The notes: generated from the letters alone by a model not told the origin. DNA of 64,000 nucleotides from an uncultured Bacteroidales bacterium (GCA_945874155.1 CAMCFO010000011.1:1-64000); one strand, 5' to 3'. Counted from the first letter of the stretch, positions 54,158-63,562 are shown. Program-made: numbers and translations.

Positions 54158-54945
54158 AGCGCAAGTTCAACCGGTTTTCTGGCGATGTCAGTTGTAAGAT
54201 ACAGTTTCACTTCCTCTCCCATAAGGCAAGGCAGTTCGGAAGGCTCCGGAACCACTCTCCACACGAATGCACTTATGCTGTCCTCGGATGTCTTGACATC
54301 CTTTTCATAGATGACCCTGGCGATGTTCAGGGAATTTTCGTGCACCGCGTCAATTGCACTGTTGAGTTTGAGGCCCCTTACGTCAGGGATGCTGGTCGTG
54401 TTGTCCTCTGGATTAAGGCCAAGCACAAGGTCGATGACGGACTCGCTTTCGATTTCCTCTCCGGCTTCGATTTCGTGATTGCCCTTGAGTTGTTTAAGTA
54501 CATTATTGGTGGCTATGTCGCTGACATAAATCAAACGCCCCAACACCAGTCCCCTTGTGCTGAGCTCGGCTTTTGCCTGACGCATCGAATAGCCCACAAG
54601 ATTGGGCATAGTGACTTTCTTGGGTATGACGGCATTGATGGTGAGGGATATGCGGCGGCCTTTCTTGACCTTTGAGCCCGGAATGGGATCCTGCTTGAAC
54701 ACATAGCCCCTCTTGAGCCTGCGCACATAGACCGAATCCACCACTTCTGTCCTGAGTCCCGCCTGTTCGGCGTCGAAACGGGCACTGCTCAAAGGCATAG
54801 ACGTAAGATCCGGCACCGTCAGCTCCTGATTGTGCCTTGTGACAAAATGCAGGGTGAGAGCCGCAGCCCCGACAAGAAGCGCAGCCACAGCCACCGCTCC
54901 GAGAATATTCTTCACTATCCAATTACCGAAAAACTTGTTTGCCAT
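54154..54945 (-). CDS. Membrane-anchored PASTA-domain protein
   Basis: A 263-residue protein with a transmembrane helix (about 12-33) and three PASTA domains (about 42-108, 110-178 and 184-255: VPDLTSMPLSSARFDAEQAG, MPNLVGYSMRQAKAELSTRG, IPDVRGLKLNSAIDAVHENS). PASTA domains bind peptidoglycan pieces. There is no kinase domain, unlike the Gram-positive PASTA kinases, so this is a stand-alone sensor or scaffold of Bacteroidetes. It precedes and overlaps rluD, a conserved pairing. Confidence 0.88.
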   Translation of the reverse strand: MANKFFGNWIVKNILGAVAVAALLVGAAALTLHFVTRHNQELTVPDLTSMPLSSARFDAEQAGLRTEVVDSVYVRRLKRGYVFKQDPIPGSKVKKGRRISLTINAVIPKKVTMPNLVGYSMRQAKAELSTRGLVLGRLIYVSDIATNNVLKQLKGNHEIEAGEEIESESVIDLVLGLNPEDNTTSIPDVRGLKLNSAIDAVHENSLNIARVIYEKDVKTSEDSISAFVWRVVPEPSELPCLMGEEVKLYLTTDIARKPVELAL

Positions 54946-54956
54946 AACTCATCGAA

Positions 54957-55658
54957 TTAGAATAATCTGGCCCCCTGGAACAGCACGCGGAACAGGCCCT
55001 CTCCCAGAAGTGCAATGCCCAGCACAGCCACTATCGCTCCCATCACCCTGGATATCCATATCAAAGTCCTGATATTTACATATTTGCGGAAATGGCTCAC
55101 GAACCAGCTGAAGAAGAACCAGTAGAAAATGGTACCTGAGGCCACCGCAATGATGATGGGTGCGGCGGTCCAGTCCTGCTGGGCTGTGGTGTCGATACCG
55201 AAAACCGTAAACAAGGTGAAAAGCACAAGTATGCCTCCCGGATTCGCCAACCCCATCAGCAGAGACTTGAGGAAATCGTGGACGGTCACGCGGTTGTTCT
55301 TGGTCTTTAGTTTGGAGATCTTCTCATTGCCCCGGCTGCTCATACGGGCCTCCCTTTCAACAGGATTGCTGAAAGCCATTATGATACCTATTACCATCAC
55401 CACGAGTCCGCCGGCCACGAGTATGAGTTCCCTGTGCCTTTCCATAAAAAGCTGGGCATAGGCAAGAGCAAAAATGGAAATTGCAGCAAACATAGTATCA
55501 ACTATGGTCGCGCCCATACCAGTCACGAATCCGGCCTTATGCCCCTTGCTGAGGCTCTGCTGAATAACGAAAATGGCTATCGGCCCTATAGGCACCGAAG
55601 CGCAGATTCCGATTATGAATCCTTTTATTATATTGAGAAGTTGTACGTCAAACTGCAT
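54957..55658 (-). CDS. LysE-type translocator
   Basis: A 233-residue inner-membrane protein with about six hydrophobic segments and the LysE/RhtB hallmark FIIGICASVPIGPIAIFVIQ (about 9-28) and GLANPGGILVLFTLF (about 145-160). The family exports amino acids and related small molecules; substrate unknown. The ATG at 55658 is the first giving the family N-terminus. It diverges from lnt. Confidence 0.85.
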   Translation of the reverse strand: MQFDVQLLNIIKGFIIGICASVPIGPIAIFVIQQSLSKGHKAGFVTGMGATIVDTMFAAISIFALAYAQLFMERHRELILVAGGLVVMVIGIIMAFSNPVEREARMSSRGNEKISKLKTKNNRVTVHDFLKSLLMGLANPGGILVLFTLFTVFGIDTTAQQDWTAAPIIIAVASGTIFYWFFFSWFVSHFRKYVNIRTLIWISRVMGAIVAVLGIALLGEGLFRVLFQGARLF

Positions 55659-55708
55659 AGGGACGGGTAATTTGTTCACGGCCCTGTGGACCAGGTGTGG
55701 TAAAGCCT

Positions 55709-55737
55709 GCAAATATAGTTATTTTTCTTATATTTGC
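55709..55737. promoter_or_regulatory. Symmetrical divergent promoter between LysE-type gene and lnt
   Basis: GCAAATATA at 55709-55717 and TATATTTGC at 55729-55737 form a perfect 9-base inverted repeat around 11 bases. Each arm contains TATATTTG, a -7 box, one for each strand. The two promoters are thus mirror images with their -7 boxes 11 bases apart, so both would compete for polymerase. Confidence 0.55.
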
Positions 55738-55787
55738 ACACTTCGGGGCGCTGGCGACTGCCTATACGCATTCCGATATTCCAGAAT

Positions 55788-57509
55788 ATGAAAAAAGAAA
55801 AAATACTTATATGGTCACTGGCAGTCCTTTCCGGGCTGCTTCTGTCTCTTCCCTATCTCGTGCCCCACTGCGGCTTCGTGGCGCTTTTCGCATTCATTCC
55901 CCTGCTTTGCGCCGACCGGATTGCCACTTTGAGCGGATTCCGGAGGCTGTGGTTGCCGGTTTGGACGGCCTTTATAGTTTGGAACACAGTCACCACCTTC
56001 TGGGTGTGCAATGCCACAGTTGGCGGAGGAATCACTGCAATAGTGCTGAACTCCCTGCAGATGCTTGCCGTCTGGGGACTCTACAGGCTTTCCCGCAGGT
56101 CCTTCAACGGCAGCCTTCCCTACATTTTCTTAGCTGCGGCCTGGATAGCCTGGGAAAAGGCCTATTTTGCAGTGGACATATCCTGGCCCTGGCTCACTCT
56201 CGGCAATGCCTTCGCCAGAAGCGTCTATATGGTTCAGTGGTATGACACTCTCGGAAGTCTGGGAGGTTCGCTCTGGGTCTGGGCTTCCAACCTGCTGATA
56301 TTCGGGCTCCTGACAGCATTGTCGGATGGACGGTGGGCCGGCTTCGGTCCCCGGGGATTCAACCGGAAGGCCAGACTGGCGTATATGCTGGGGCTCGCTC
56401 TGACGATTTTCGGACCTATAGCCTGGTCCCTCGTCAAATGGTACACTCCGGACGAAGTTCCCCAGCAGAAACTGGACGTACTCGTGGCCCAGCCCAACAT
56501 AGACCCCTATCACAAATTTGTGCAGATGAGCCGCAGGGAACAGGATGAACTGCTTGAGTCCCAACTCATTCCCGCACTGGATGAATATAAGGAGCAGATG
56601 TTTTCGGACAGTCTTTGGAGAGGCCGTGAGTCTGTGCCGGGTATGTTGATTCTTGCTCCCGAAACCTTCACATCCTATGTTTTCACGAATTCTCCAGAAG
56701 AAAGCAGCACCCTGAACAGGTTCAAGAACTTGCTGAAAGACTGTCCGGGCGTGAATATGATAGTGGGAGCTTCTTCCTACAGCATCATAGCATCCGGGGA
56801 CAGACCGAGCCACACGGCACGCACCTACGGAGATGGACTATGGATTGAGTCCCATAATTCGGCAATTATGATTGACGGAAGCGGCCGCAACCAGTTTTTC
56901 CACAAGAACAAGTTGGTGGTGGCAGTGGAAATGCTGCCCTATCCGGTGGTGTTCGACCCTATTGACAGGGCACTGGGAGGAGTGATGGGGCGCTGCATAG
57001 GGCAGGGCCGGGTGAGCAATCTGGACTATGTGGCTGAGGATGCCGACGGCAGGACGGTGAAAGTGCCTGTGGGCTGCGCAATCTGCTATGAATCAGTATA
57101 TGGGGACTATTGCCGGGACTATATTCTGCAAGGAGCCAGGGCTTTGACCATAATCACCAACGATGCCTGGTGGGGAGACACTCCGGGCTATCGTCAGCAC
57201 CTGAGTTATGCATCCCTGAGGGCCATCGAGACCCGCCGTTGGATTGGACGCTGCGGAAACACCGGAATTTCAGGCCTGATTGATGACAAGGGCAGGATAG
57301 TGGAAAAGGGACCGTGGTGGGAAAAGGCAACTTTGCGCTTTGCACTGCCGTTGAAAGAGGAGATTACTCCGTTTGTGAGATACGGAGATGTGACCGGGCG
57401 AATCTGCACCTGGACATTTATTCTGCTGCTGGCTGCTATGATAGTGAAAACTCTTACCGGAGACCGTAAAAAATCGGCAAGATCCGGGAAGAAAACTAGA
57501 AAAGCGTAG
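55788..57509 (+). CDS. lnt: Apolipoprotein N-acyltransferase
   Basis: A 573-residue inner-membrane enzyme that adds the third acyl chain to lipoproteins. About eight hydrophobic segments (before residue 235 and near 550) surround a nitrilase-like periplasmic domain (about 240-530). The catalytic triad is seen as LAPETFTSY (Glu about 291), HKNKLVVAVE (Lys about 374) and CAICYESV (Cys433). The ATG at 55788 is chosen because an 18-codon upstream extension is not hydrophobic. Its 3' end overlaps a convergent gene by 14 bases. Confidence 0.93.
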   Translation: MKKEKILIWSLAVLSGLLLSLPYLVPHCGFVALFAFIPLLCADRIATLSGFRRLWLPVWTAFIVWNTVTTFWVCNATVGGGITAIVLNSLQMLAVWGLYRLSRRSFNGSLPYIFLAAAWIAWEKAYFAVDISWPWLTLGNAFARSVYMVQWYDTLGSLGGSLWVWASNLLIFGLLTALSDGRWAGFGPRGFNRKARLAYMLGLALTIFGPIAWSLVKWYTPDEVPQQKLDVLVAQPNIDPYHKFVQMSRREQDELLESQLIPALDEYKEQMFSDSLWRGRESVPGMLILAPETFTSYVFTNSPEESSTLNRFKNLLKDCPGVNMIVGASSYSIIASGDRPSHTARTYGDGLWIESHNSAIMIDGSGRNQFFHKNKLVVAVEMLPYPVVFDPIDRALGGVMGRCIGQGRVSNLDYVAEDADGRTVKVPVGCAICYESVYGDYCRDYILQGARALTIITNDAWWGDTPGYRQHLSYASLRAIETRRWIGRCGNTGISGLIDDKGRIVEKGPWWEKATLRFALPLKEEITPFVRYGDVTGRICTWTFILLLAAMIVKTLTGDRKKSARSGKKTRKA

Positions 57510-57789
57510 GCTGACAATCATCCAGGACGGAGATTATCCTCATAAGGACGGACTCGCGGAAAAGGGCTGAACGGGATTTTACCTTGAACTTGTCGGTGTA
57601 GAGCCTCACGGCTGCCCATTCCTGGTCATTGAGGTAGATGACCTGACGATGCCTGCGTTGTTGTATATCCCTTGCAGCTTGACGCATAGAGACTTGGCTT
57701 TCGACAGCCTTGCTCCTGTGAGCTTTGCCGGAGGATTTTGCCTTGCGCGATTTGGAGGATTTGCCGGTTTTTGCAGTTTTTGTTGCCAT
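57496..57789 (-). CDS. Small basic protein with Lys/Ser-rich N-terminus, possible ribbon-helix-helix
   Basis: A 97-residue protein. Residues 1-30 are Lys/Ser/Ala/Arg rich with no hydrophobic core, then a Gln/Arg-rich helix (about 35-48), then QVIYLNDQEWAAVRLYTDKF followed by a helix with SRSALFRESVLMRII. The last part resembles a strand plus two helices, as in ribbon-helix-helix DNA-binding proteins. I do not recognise the family with certainty. The last 14 bases overlap lnt on the other strand. Confidence 0.6.
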   Translation of the reverse strand: MATKTAKTGKSSKSRKAKSSGKAHRSKAVESQVSMRQAARDIQQRRHRQVIYLNDQEWAAVRLYTDKFKVKSRSALFRESVLMRIISVLDDCQPTLF

Positions 57790-57814
57790 AGTTCCGAAAG
57801 TCTGAATTGATTCC

Positions 57815-57851
57815 CAAATATAGATATTTTCATATTAAATGGCTATATTTG
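57815..57851. promoter_or_regulatory. Divergent TATATTTG boxes for the basic protein and the beta-barrel gene
   Basis: TATATTTG lies on the minus strand (57822-57815) 25 bases before the ATG at 57789, and on the plus strand (57844-57851) 55 bases before the ATG at 57907. No perfectly spaced TTTG accompanies either. Confidence 0.4.
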
Positions 57852-57906
57852 CAATCGGATTTGCGCATTTTTACGCGTTTAATTGCAAACTTTTAAAACC
57901 ATTTTT

Positions 57907-58482
57907 ATGAAGAAGTTCATTATCGTTTGCGCTGCAACTCTCCTTGCTGTGGTTGCAGTCAATGCACAGCCACGTGCGATTGGTGGCAGGGTTGCCTATG
58001 GCGTTGGTTTTTCATATCAGCACTCTATGGGATTGGATAATATGATTTCCGTAGATGTCGATTTTCCGGGATATAGTGGAGGAATCGGAGCTGCTGCAAC
58101 CTACGACTGGATTTTCCCAATTACCTCTTGGACTCAGAAGGGTGAGTGGAACTGGTATGCCGGTGTAGGAGCAGGATTCGGGTTTGCCTGGCCGGAAGTT
58201 TTCAAACAGGAAGTAGCCGGGATCAAGCAAAGAACAAGCGCAGGAGGATTTAATATTGGTGTTGCAGGACGTATAGGAGTGGAATACAACTTCTGGTTCC
58301 CGCTTCAGCTTTCGGTTGACTGGAGACCTGTCATCGGACCTGCAATTGCCTGGTCCAACGTTACCTATAGCGGAAATGGGTCAGTAATAGTACCTGAGCC
58401 TCAGAAAGGCACTACTTGCGGATTCGGCACCGGAGCACTCTACGCCAGCGCGATCTGCATAGGTGTCCGCTACCTTTTTTAA
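57907..58482 (+). CDS. Small outer-membrane beta-barrel protein
   Basis: A 191-residue protein with a signal peptide (1-20, ending VAVNA) and Gly/aromatic-rich alternating strands (GGRVAYGVGFSYQHSMGLDN, WNWYAGVGAGFGFAW, FNIGVAGRIGVEYNFWF) ending in Phe. It fits a small eight-strand barrel; no known family could be named with confidence. It ends at a strong bidirectional terminator. Confidence 0.75.
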   Translation: MKKFIIVCAATLLAVVAVNAQPRAIGGRVAYGVGFSYQHSMGLDNMISVDVDFPGYSGGIGAAATYDWIFPITSWTQKGEWNWYAGVGAGFGFAWPEVFKQEVAGIKQRTSAGGFNIGVAGRIGVEYNFWFPLQLSVDWRPVIGPAIAWSNVTYSGNGSVIVPEPQKGTTCGFGTGALYASAICIGVRYLF

Positions 58483-58497
58483 GTAATACTCAAACTT

Positions 58498-58538
58498 ATA
58501 AATAAGGCTGACCGTTTCGATGGCCAGCCTTATTTATA
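58498..58538. terminator. Bidirectional terminator
   Basis: AAATAAGGCTGACC and GGCCAGCCTTATTT pair with one mismatch around an 8-base loop, flanked by A/T tracts on both strands. It separates two convergent genes. Confidence 0.8.
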
Positions 58539-58559
58539 TATGCGAGTTGCGGGAGCATT

Positions 58560-61500
58560 TCAGTGTCCCGGAGGAGGACCCATAGGCCCACGTCCGCCAG
58601 GGCCACCCCGCATCTGCTGCCCAGCCTTGCCGAAGTTGCCGAACCTCCAGGTGAGGGAGAGGATGACATAACGCCCGAGAGTATTGTTGCGCACCTCCTG
58701 ATGATAGTTGGAAGCATCTGTGATGCTCAGGTTCTTGGACTGGTTGAGCAGGTCATAACCCTTGATGGAAAGGGTGAGCTGCTTCTTGAGGAAGGATTTG
58801 GAGAACTCGGCGCTAAGCACGAATTCATCCTCCTGAGGAGTGGTGTAGCCGTTGTACCAGTTGTAGTTCAACTCCGAAGAAAGGGCAAAATCGTAAGGAA
58901 TGGTCCAGTTCATCGAGAAGGATACCTGATTGTTCCAGCGGGCATCCTGGGTGGTCTGGACAGTGTACCAGCTCTTGGTGACAGTGGTTTTGCCTCCGAG
59001 GTTAAGCTCCACAAAATCGTTGGAATACTTGAGGGTGAGTCTTTCCGTGACATTGAGATTGTCTATGACATTGGTGGAAAAGGCATTGTTGAAATCCAAT
59101 TTCGCGGATGAAGGATTCGTATGGTCGAAGAAATCGGCATTGAAAAGGTCGTAGTTGAAATCTGCTGTCGCGGCATCATAGTATCTGGAGGTGTCCAAGG
59201 ATGTCGTACCTATATAGGAGGAAGCCTGACTGAAACTTGCCCTGAAGAAATTCATCACCGAAAAATTGGACTTGGCTATAGGAGAATTGAGGAAGAAATC
59301 CACGCCGGCCGAACCGCTCAGAGGCCCGTTCATAGGCATATTGTACTGCACTCCGTTGCCGTCATACCATACAGCACTCACAATCGGGTTCTGCACCATA
59401 GAGGCACTGAAGCGTCCGCGGATGGAGAAAAAGGTCTGCTTGTTGGTGTAGCCGAAAAAGCCGCGGAGGTTGTGCGAAAAATAAGGCTGGAGGTAGGGAT
59501 TACCGAAACTGAGGTTCAGAGGGTTGGAATTGTCCGGCACAGGCATCAGCTGAGTGATGGAAGGCTGGGTGGAACGCCCACGGTAAAACATCCTCATTTC
59601 CGAATTGTCGTTGAATTCATAACTGAACATAGCCTGAGGAGCCCATCTCCAGGTGGTGTAGGTCGTGTCTATGGGCTGCACTGCGTTCCGGGTCACATTG
59701 GTCGTGATGGTCGGCTGAAGGGATGCACCTATCTGAACGCGGAGTTTGCCCTTCTGGTACTGGATATTCACCCCGGCGTTATGGTCCTGGGAAATATTGG
59801 TGATGGTGCTGGAATAGATGCCGTTCTCCACCTTCTCCGCATCGTTGAAGATGCCAGGGGCGAAATCTTCAGACAATGTTCCGGAATCCCAGACTTTCTT
59901 GTCGGAGAAGGAACGCGCCCAATTGTAGCTGTAGGTGGCCTCCATATAGAAGTCGTGCCCCAGAGGCTCGGTGTAGGAGAGACGTGTCCTGATGCTCTGG
60001 CTGTCGGAGGTGCTTCCGATTTTCTGGTTCACGGTTTCCGGAGGAGTGAGAGGATTGCCCCCGTCGTCATAAGTCGTGGTGCTTGACTGGTTGTAAGCAT
60101 CGTAAAGTTCATTGCCCGAGAAGGAGTATCTCACATTCAGACTGAGAGTTCTGCCCGGCTTGAAGAGTTTCTGACGGAGGAGGAAGCGGCCGCTGGTGGT
60201 CCAGTTGCTGTTCAGACCGGATGTTGACTCAAATCCATCGTTGACTTTGAGAGCATCGGTTTCTCCAGCCTTGAGCCTCGAGGTCGTGAAGTCTGAATAT
60301 TCGTTATAATGGCCATATCCGAAATTCACCTGTGGCTCGAAAATGATTGAGGTGTTTTCAGTGAACTTATGCTCCAGACGGACTCCGAGACGATGTCCCT
60401 GGGTGAGAGTATTGCTGAAGCCATAACCATCGCCGGAACCATAAGCACGGTCGCCGCCGTTGTTGTAAATCAGCTGGTCTCCACCATCAAGGTAGGTTAT
60501 CTTGTCACTCTTCTCCAGCAATTCGGTAGCGCTTCCGTTGTAGAGGTAGTTGCCTGCCAGGTCCATATTCCCGTCCATCAGGGTCCACGCTCCGTTTACG
60601 CCGCCCATCCAGGAAGTCGTGATTCCGTTGTCCTGGCCCCAGCCGCCGCGAGCGCCGCCCATTCCGCCTCCGCCACCTCGCATAGACCTCATCATACTCC
60701 CGGCCATATCGTTGAACCCGCGGTTGTTGGTGTTGTTTCCGTTGAGTATTATGCTGATTTGGCTCTTGTCGGTAAAACGGCCTATCATAGCCGCTCCCTG
60801 ACCTCTCCAGTCTCCGTCCCAGCCCTGCTGCAAGTCGTGTCCTCCTCCCGCAGAAACATTTCCGAACCAGCCTTTCATCATTCCCGGACGCAAGGAAAGG
60901 TCAATCACGGTCTCCTCCTCACCGTCGTCAATGCCTGTGAACTTAGACTGGTCCGACTTCTTCTCCACCACCTTCACTTTCTCCACTATCTTCGCCGGGA
61001 TGTTCTTGGTCGCCAATTGAGGGTCGTCGAGGAAGAAGGTCTTGCCGTCGATGGTGATTTTGGTAATGGTCTCCCCGTTTACTGTCACGCTGCCGTCCGA
61101 ACCCACTTCCACTCCCGGGAGTTTCTTGAGCAGGTTTTCAAGCATATCGTTCTCTGTGGTCCTGAATGAAGAGGCATTGTATTCTATGGTGTCTTTCTTG
61201 ACGATGATAGGATTGCCGGCCGCTGTAACCTTGGCCGCCTCAAGTTGCTGCACATCCGAGTCCATCTTCACATCTCCGAGGTCAATTGAAGCCTTAGAAA
61301 GCGTAACAGCCTGTTCCACAGCCTTATATCCCATCAGCTCCGCCTTGAGTACATAGTCCCCCGCCTTGAGCTTGGAAATCTTTGCCTTGCCTTCCTGGTC
61401 GGTGAGGGCATATCCGGAAGGAGTCTTGCCGCCTTTGAGAGTGAGCGAAACCGTGGCAAAGGGAACCGGCTCTTCGTTTGAGGCATCCACCAGACGCAAA

Positions 61501-61586
61501 GTCAAAGACAGTCCTGTCTGGGCGAAAACCGTCTCCGGGACCGACATCAAAATGCATAACAATGCTGCAACTAATAATCTCTTCAT
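58560..61586 (-). CDS. Large outer-membrane beta-barrel with carboxypeptidase-like domain (OMP_b-brl_3)
   Basis: A 1008-residue protein with a signal peptide (1-22, ending VFA), a carboxypeptidase-like regulatory domain (about 27-110), a plug-like segment (about 125-220, NVTVNGETITKITIDGK type) and a barrel (about 230-1000). Sequence peculiarities are a Met/Gly/Arg-rich loop (about 290-315) and a tail of Met, Gly and Pro (about 985-1008). It resembles TonB-dependent receptors but belongs to the OMP_b-brl_3 branch, whose substrates are unknown. No SusD partner is adjacent. It is a stand-alone gene. Confidence 0.87.
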   Translation of the reverse strand: MKRLLVAALLCILMSVPETVFAQTGLSLTLRLVDASNEEPVPFATVSLTLKGGKTPSGYALTDQEGKAKISKLKAGDYVLKAELMGYKAVEQAVTLSKASIDLGDVKMDSDVQQLEAAKVTAAGNPIIVKKDTIEYNASSFRTTENDMLENLLKKLPGVEVGSDGSVTVNGETITKITIDGKTFFLDDPQLATKNIPAKIVEKVKVVEKKSDQSKFTGIDDGEEETVIDLSLRPGMMKGWFGNVSAGGGHDLQQGWDGDWRGQGAAMIGRFTDKSQISIILNGNNTNNRGFNDMAGSMMRSMRGGGGGMGGARGGWGQDNGITTSWMGGVNGAWTLMDGNMDLAGNYLYNGSATELLEKSDKITYLDGGDQLIYNNGGDRAYGSGDGYGFSNTLTQGHRLGVRLEHKFTENTSIIFEPQVNFGYGHYNEYSDFTTSRLKAGETDALKVNDGFESTSGLNSNWTTSGRFLLRQKLFKPGRTLSLNVRYSFSGNELYDAYNQSSTTTYDDGGNPLTPPETVNQKIGSTSDSQSIRTRLSYTEPLGHDFYMEATYSYNWARSFSDKKVWDSGTLSEDFAPGIFNDAEKVENGIYSSTITNISQDHNAGVNIQYQKGKLRVQIGASLQPTITTNVTRNAVQPIDTTYTTWRWAPQAMFSYEFNDNSEMRMFYRGRSTQPSITQLMPVPDNSNPLNLSFGNPYLQPYFSHNLRGFFGYTNKQTFFSIRGRFSASMVQNPIVSAVWYDGNGVQYNMPMNGPLSGSAGVDFFLNSPIAKSNFSVMNFFRASFSQASSYIGTTSLDTSRYYDAATADFNYDLFNADFFDHTNPSSAKLDFNNAFSTNVIDNLNVTERLTLKYSNDFVELNLGGKTTVTKSWYTVQTTQDARWNNQVSFSMNWTIPYDFALSSELNYNWYNGYTTPQEDEFVLSAEFSKSFLKKQLTLSIKGYDLLNQSKNLSITDASNYHQEVRNNTLGRYVILSLTWRFGNFGKAGQQMRGGPGGRGPMGPPPGH

Positions 61587-61691
61587 ACTGTATCTTAAAA
61601 CAATCCCCGAAACAATCTCTGTCCGGGCCGCGCGTCAAAATCAAATGTTAGACCACTAAAAACAGTCTTGGATTAACTGATAAAAGGCAAA

Positions 61692-61729
61692 AGCCCGAAA
61701 TTTTGGAATTCTTCTCCAAAATCCCGGCT
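61692..61729 (-). terminator. Rho-independent terminator of ruvC
   Basis: On the minus strand the sequence reads AGCCGGGATTTTGGA, a short loop, then TCCAAAATTTCGGGCT and TTTTGCCTTTT. The stem has a one-base bulge. It begins 3 bases after ruvC ends. Confidence 0.7.
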
Positions 61730-61732
61730 CTT

Positions 61733-62290
61733 TCACTTGACCCTGTCAGGATGGGCCGCAATAAACTTTTTCCAACCTCCCGAAGACGAGGAGCCTCCAA
61801 GCGGGCTCAGGGCATCATAATAATGGCAGAGGGCGATGGCAAGGGCATCAGTGGCATCCAGATGTTTGGGCTGCAGGTCCATTTTCAATTGCCTTCCCAC
61901 CATCATCGCCACCTGCTCCTTGGATGCAGCTCCATTGCCTGTGACGGCAATTTTCGCCTTTCTGGGGGCATATTCATAAACAGGAATGCAACGGCGTATG
62001 GCTTCTGAAATGATTATGCCCTGCACTCTGCCCAACTTTTGAATCACTTGCGCATCCTTTGCGTAAAATGCTGATTCTATGGACAATTCGTCAGGATGGA
62101 TGCGGTCCAGAAGCATTGCAAATTCCCTGGCTATGAGTGCCAGTTTGCAGAAATGGTCTTTCTCGGCGCGTAGGTCCACAACCCCTGCCTCCACGAGTTC
62201 CAACTTGCGCCCGCATACAGAAATGGCCCCGAAGCCAAGCAGGTTGGTTCCGGGGTCTATTCCCATTATGACCTTTTCAGAGTCCTTCAT
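61733..62290 (-). CDS. ruvC: Crossover junction endodeoxyribonuclease RuvC
   Basis: A 185-residue Holliday-junction resolvase. The catalytic acidic residues are seen in MGIDPGTNLLGFGA (Asp about 12), LSIESAFYAKDAQ (Glu about 70) and the DATDALAIALCHY segment (Asp residues about 145-148). The C-terminal GGSSSSGGWKKFIAAHPDRV is a short tail. Its ATG begins directly after the stop of serS (TAGATG), so the two are co-translated. Confidence 0.95.
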   Translation of the reverse strand: MKDSEKVIMGIDPGTNLLGFGAISVCGRKLELVEAGVVDLRAEKDHFCKLALIAREFAMLLDRIHPDELSIESAFYAKDAQVIQKLGRVQGIIISEAIRRCIPVYEYAPRKAKIAVTGNGAASKEQVAMMVGRQLKMDLQPKHLDATDALAIALCHYYDALSPLGGSSSSGGWKKFIAAHPDRVK

Positions 62291-63562
62291 CTAGTCTATT
62301 ACATCAAACCCGGTGTATGGACGGAGGGCTTCAGGAATGATGATTTTGCCATCCTTCTGGTTGTTCTCCAACAAGGCTGCCACCACTCTCGGAAGTGCAA
62401 GGGAACTGCCGTTGAGAGTGTGTGCAAGTTCCGTTTTGCCATCCTCTGTCCTATAGCGGAGTTTCAGACGGTTTGCCTGATAGGATTCGAAATTGGATAC
62501 TGAAGATATCTCAAGCCAGCGTCCCTGAGCTGCGGAATACACCTCGAAGTCGTAGGTGATGGCTGAAGTGAAGCTCATATCACCTCCGCAAAGACGCAGG
62601 ATTCTGTATGGCAGACCGAGACTGTTCACTATGCCTTCCACGTGAGCAATCATCTCATCCAGAGCAGCATAGGAGTTCTCAGGCTTTTCGATGCGCACGA
62701 TTTCCACCTTGTCGAACTGGTGCAGACGGTTGAGTCCGCGCACATCCTTGCCGTAGGAACCGGCCTCGCGGCGGAAGCAAGGGGTGTAGGCGGTCATCTT
62801 CACAGGGAAGTCGTTTGCACCGAGGATTACATCACGGTAGATATTGGTCACCGGGACCTCGGCGGTCGGAACAAGGTAGAAGTTGTCGAGGTTGGCGTGG
62901 TACATCTGTCCCTCCTTGTCGGGCAGCTGACCTGTACCGAAACCGGAAGCTTCGTTCACCATAACAGGCGGTTCCACTTCAAGATAGCCTGCCTTGGTGT
63001 TGATGTCCAGGAAATAATTGATGAGAGCCCTCTGCAACCTGGCTCCCTTGCCTTTGTAAACAGGGAAACCGGCTCCGGTGAGCTTCACTCCAAGGTCGAA
63101 GTCGATGATGTCGAGCTTCTTGGCGAGTTCCCAGTGCGGGAGGGCATCCGGTCCGAGATCAGGGATTTCATTGCCCATCTTCACGACCACGTTGTCTTCG
63201 GCGGTCTTTCCTGCCGGCACTGCATCGCAAGGCAGGTTCGGAAGCAGCACGAGCAGAGACAAGGTCTCCTCCTGGGCTTTCTGGCCTTTGGCATCGAGTT
63301 CTGCAGATTTTGATTTGAGTTCAGCGACCTGAGACTTCACTGCCTCGGCCTCTTCCCTTTTTCCCTCTTTCATCAGGCCGCCGATTTTTGCAGCCAGTTT
63401 CTTCTGCTCGGCAAGGCAGGCATCCAGTTCTGTCTGGCAGGCCCTCCTCTCCACGTCGAGAAGGTTGATTTTTTCCACAATCTCCTTTGCGTCGAAATTC
63501 TTGACAGCCAATTTCCTGATCACAAAGTCAGGCTGTTCACGAAGCAATTTGAGTGTAAGCAT
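62291..63562 (-). CDS. serS: Seryl-tRNA synthetase
   Basis: A 423-residue class II synthetase. The N-terminal coiled-coil arm (about 28-100, rich in Glu/Lys/Ala) binds the long arm of tRNA-Ser. Motif 2 (TPCFRREAGSYGKDVRGLNR, about 261-280) and motif 3 (NGSSLALPRVVAALLENNQ, about 382-400) are intact. The ATG at 63562 gives MLTLKLLREQPDFVIRKLAV, the usual beginning. Confidence 0.97.
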   Translation of the reverse strand: MLTLKLLREQPDFVIRKLAVKNFDAKEIVEKINLLDVERRACQTELDACLAEQKKLAAKIGGLMKEGKREEAEAVKSQVAELKSKSAELDAKGQKAQEETLSLLVLLPNLPCDAVPAGKTAEDNVVVKMGNEIPDLGPDALPHWELAKKLDIIDFDLGVKLTGAGFPVYKGKGARLQRALINYFLDINTKAGYLEVEPPVMVNEASGFGTGQLPDKEGQMYHANLDNFYLVPTAEVPVTNIYRDVILGANDFPVKMTAYTPCFRREAGSYGKDVRGLNRLHQFDKVEIVRIEKPENSYAALDEMIAHVEGIVNSLGLPYRILRLCGGDMSFTSAITYDFEVYSAAQGRWLEISSVSNFESYQANRLKLRYRTEDGKTELAHTLNGSSLALPRVVAALLENNQKDGKIIIPEALRPYTGFDVID

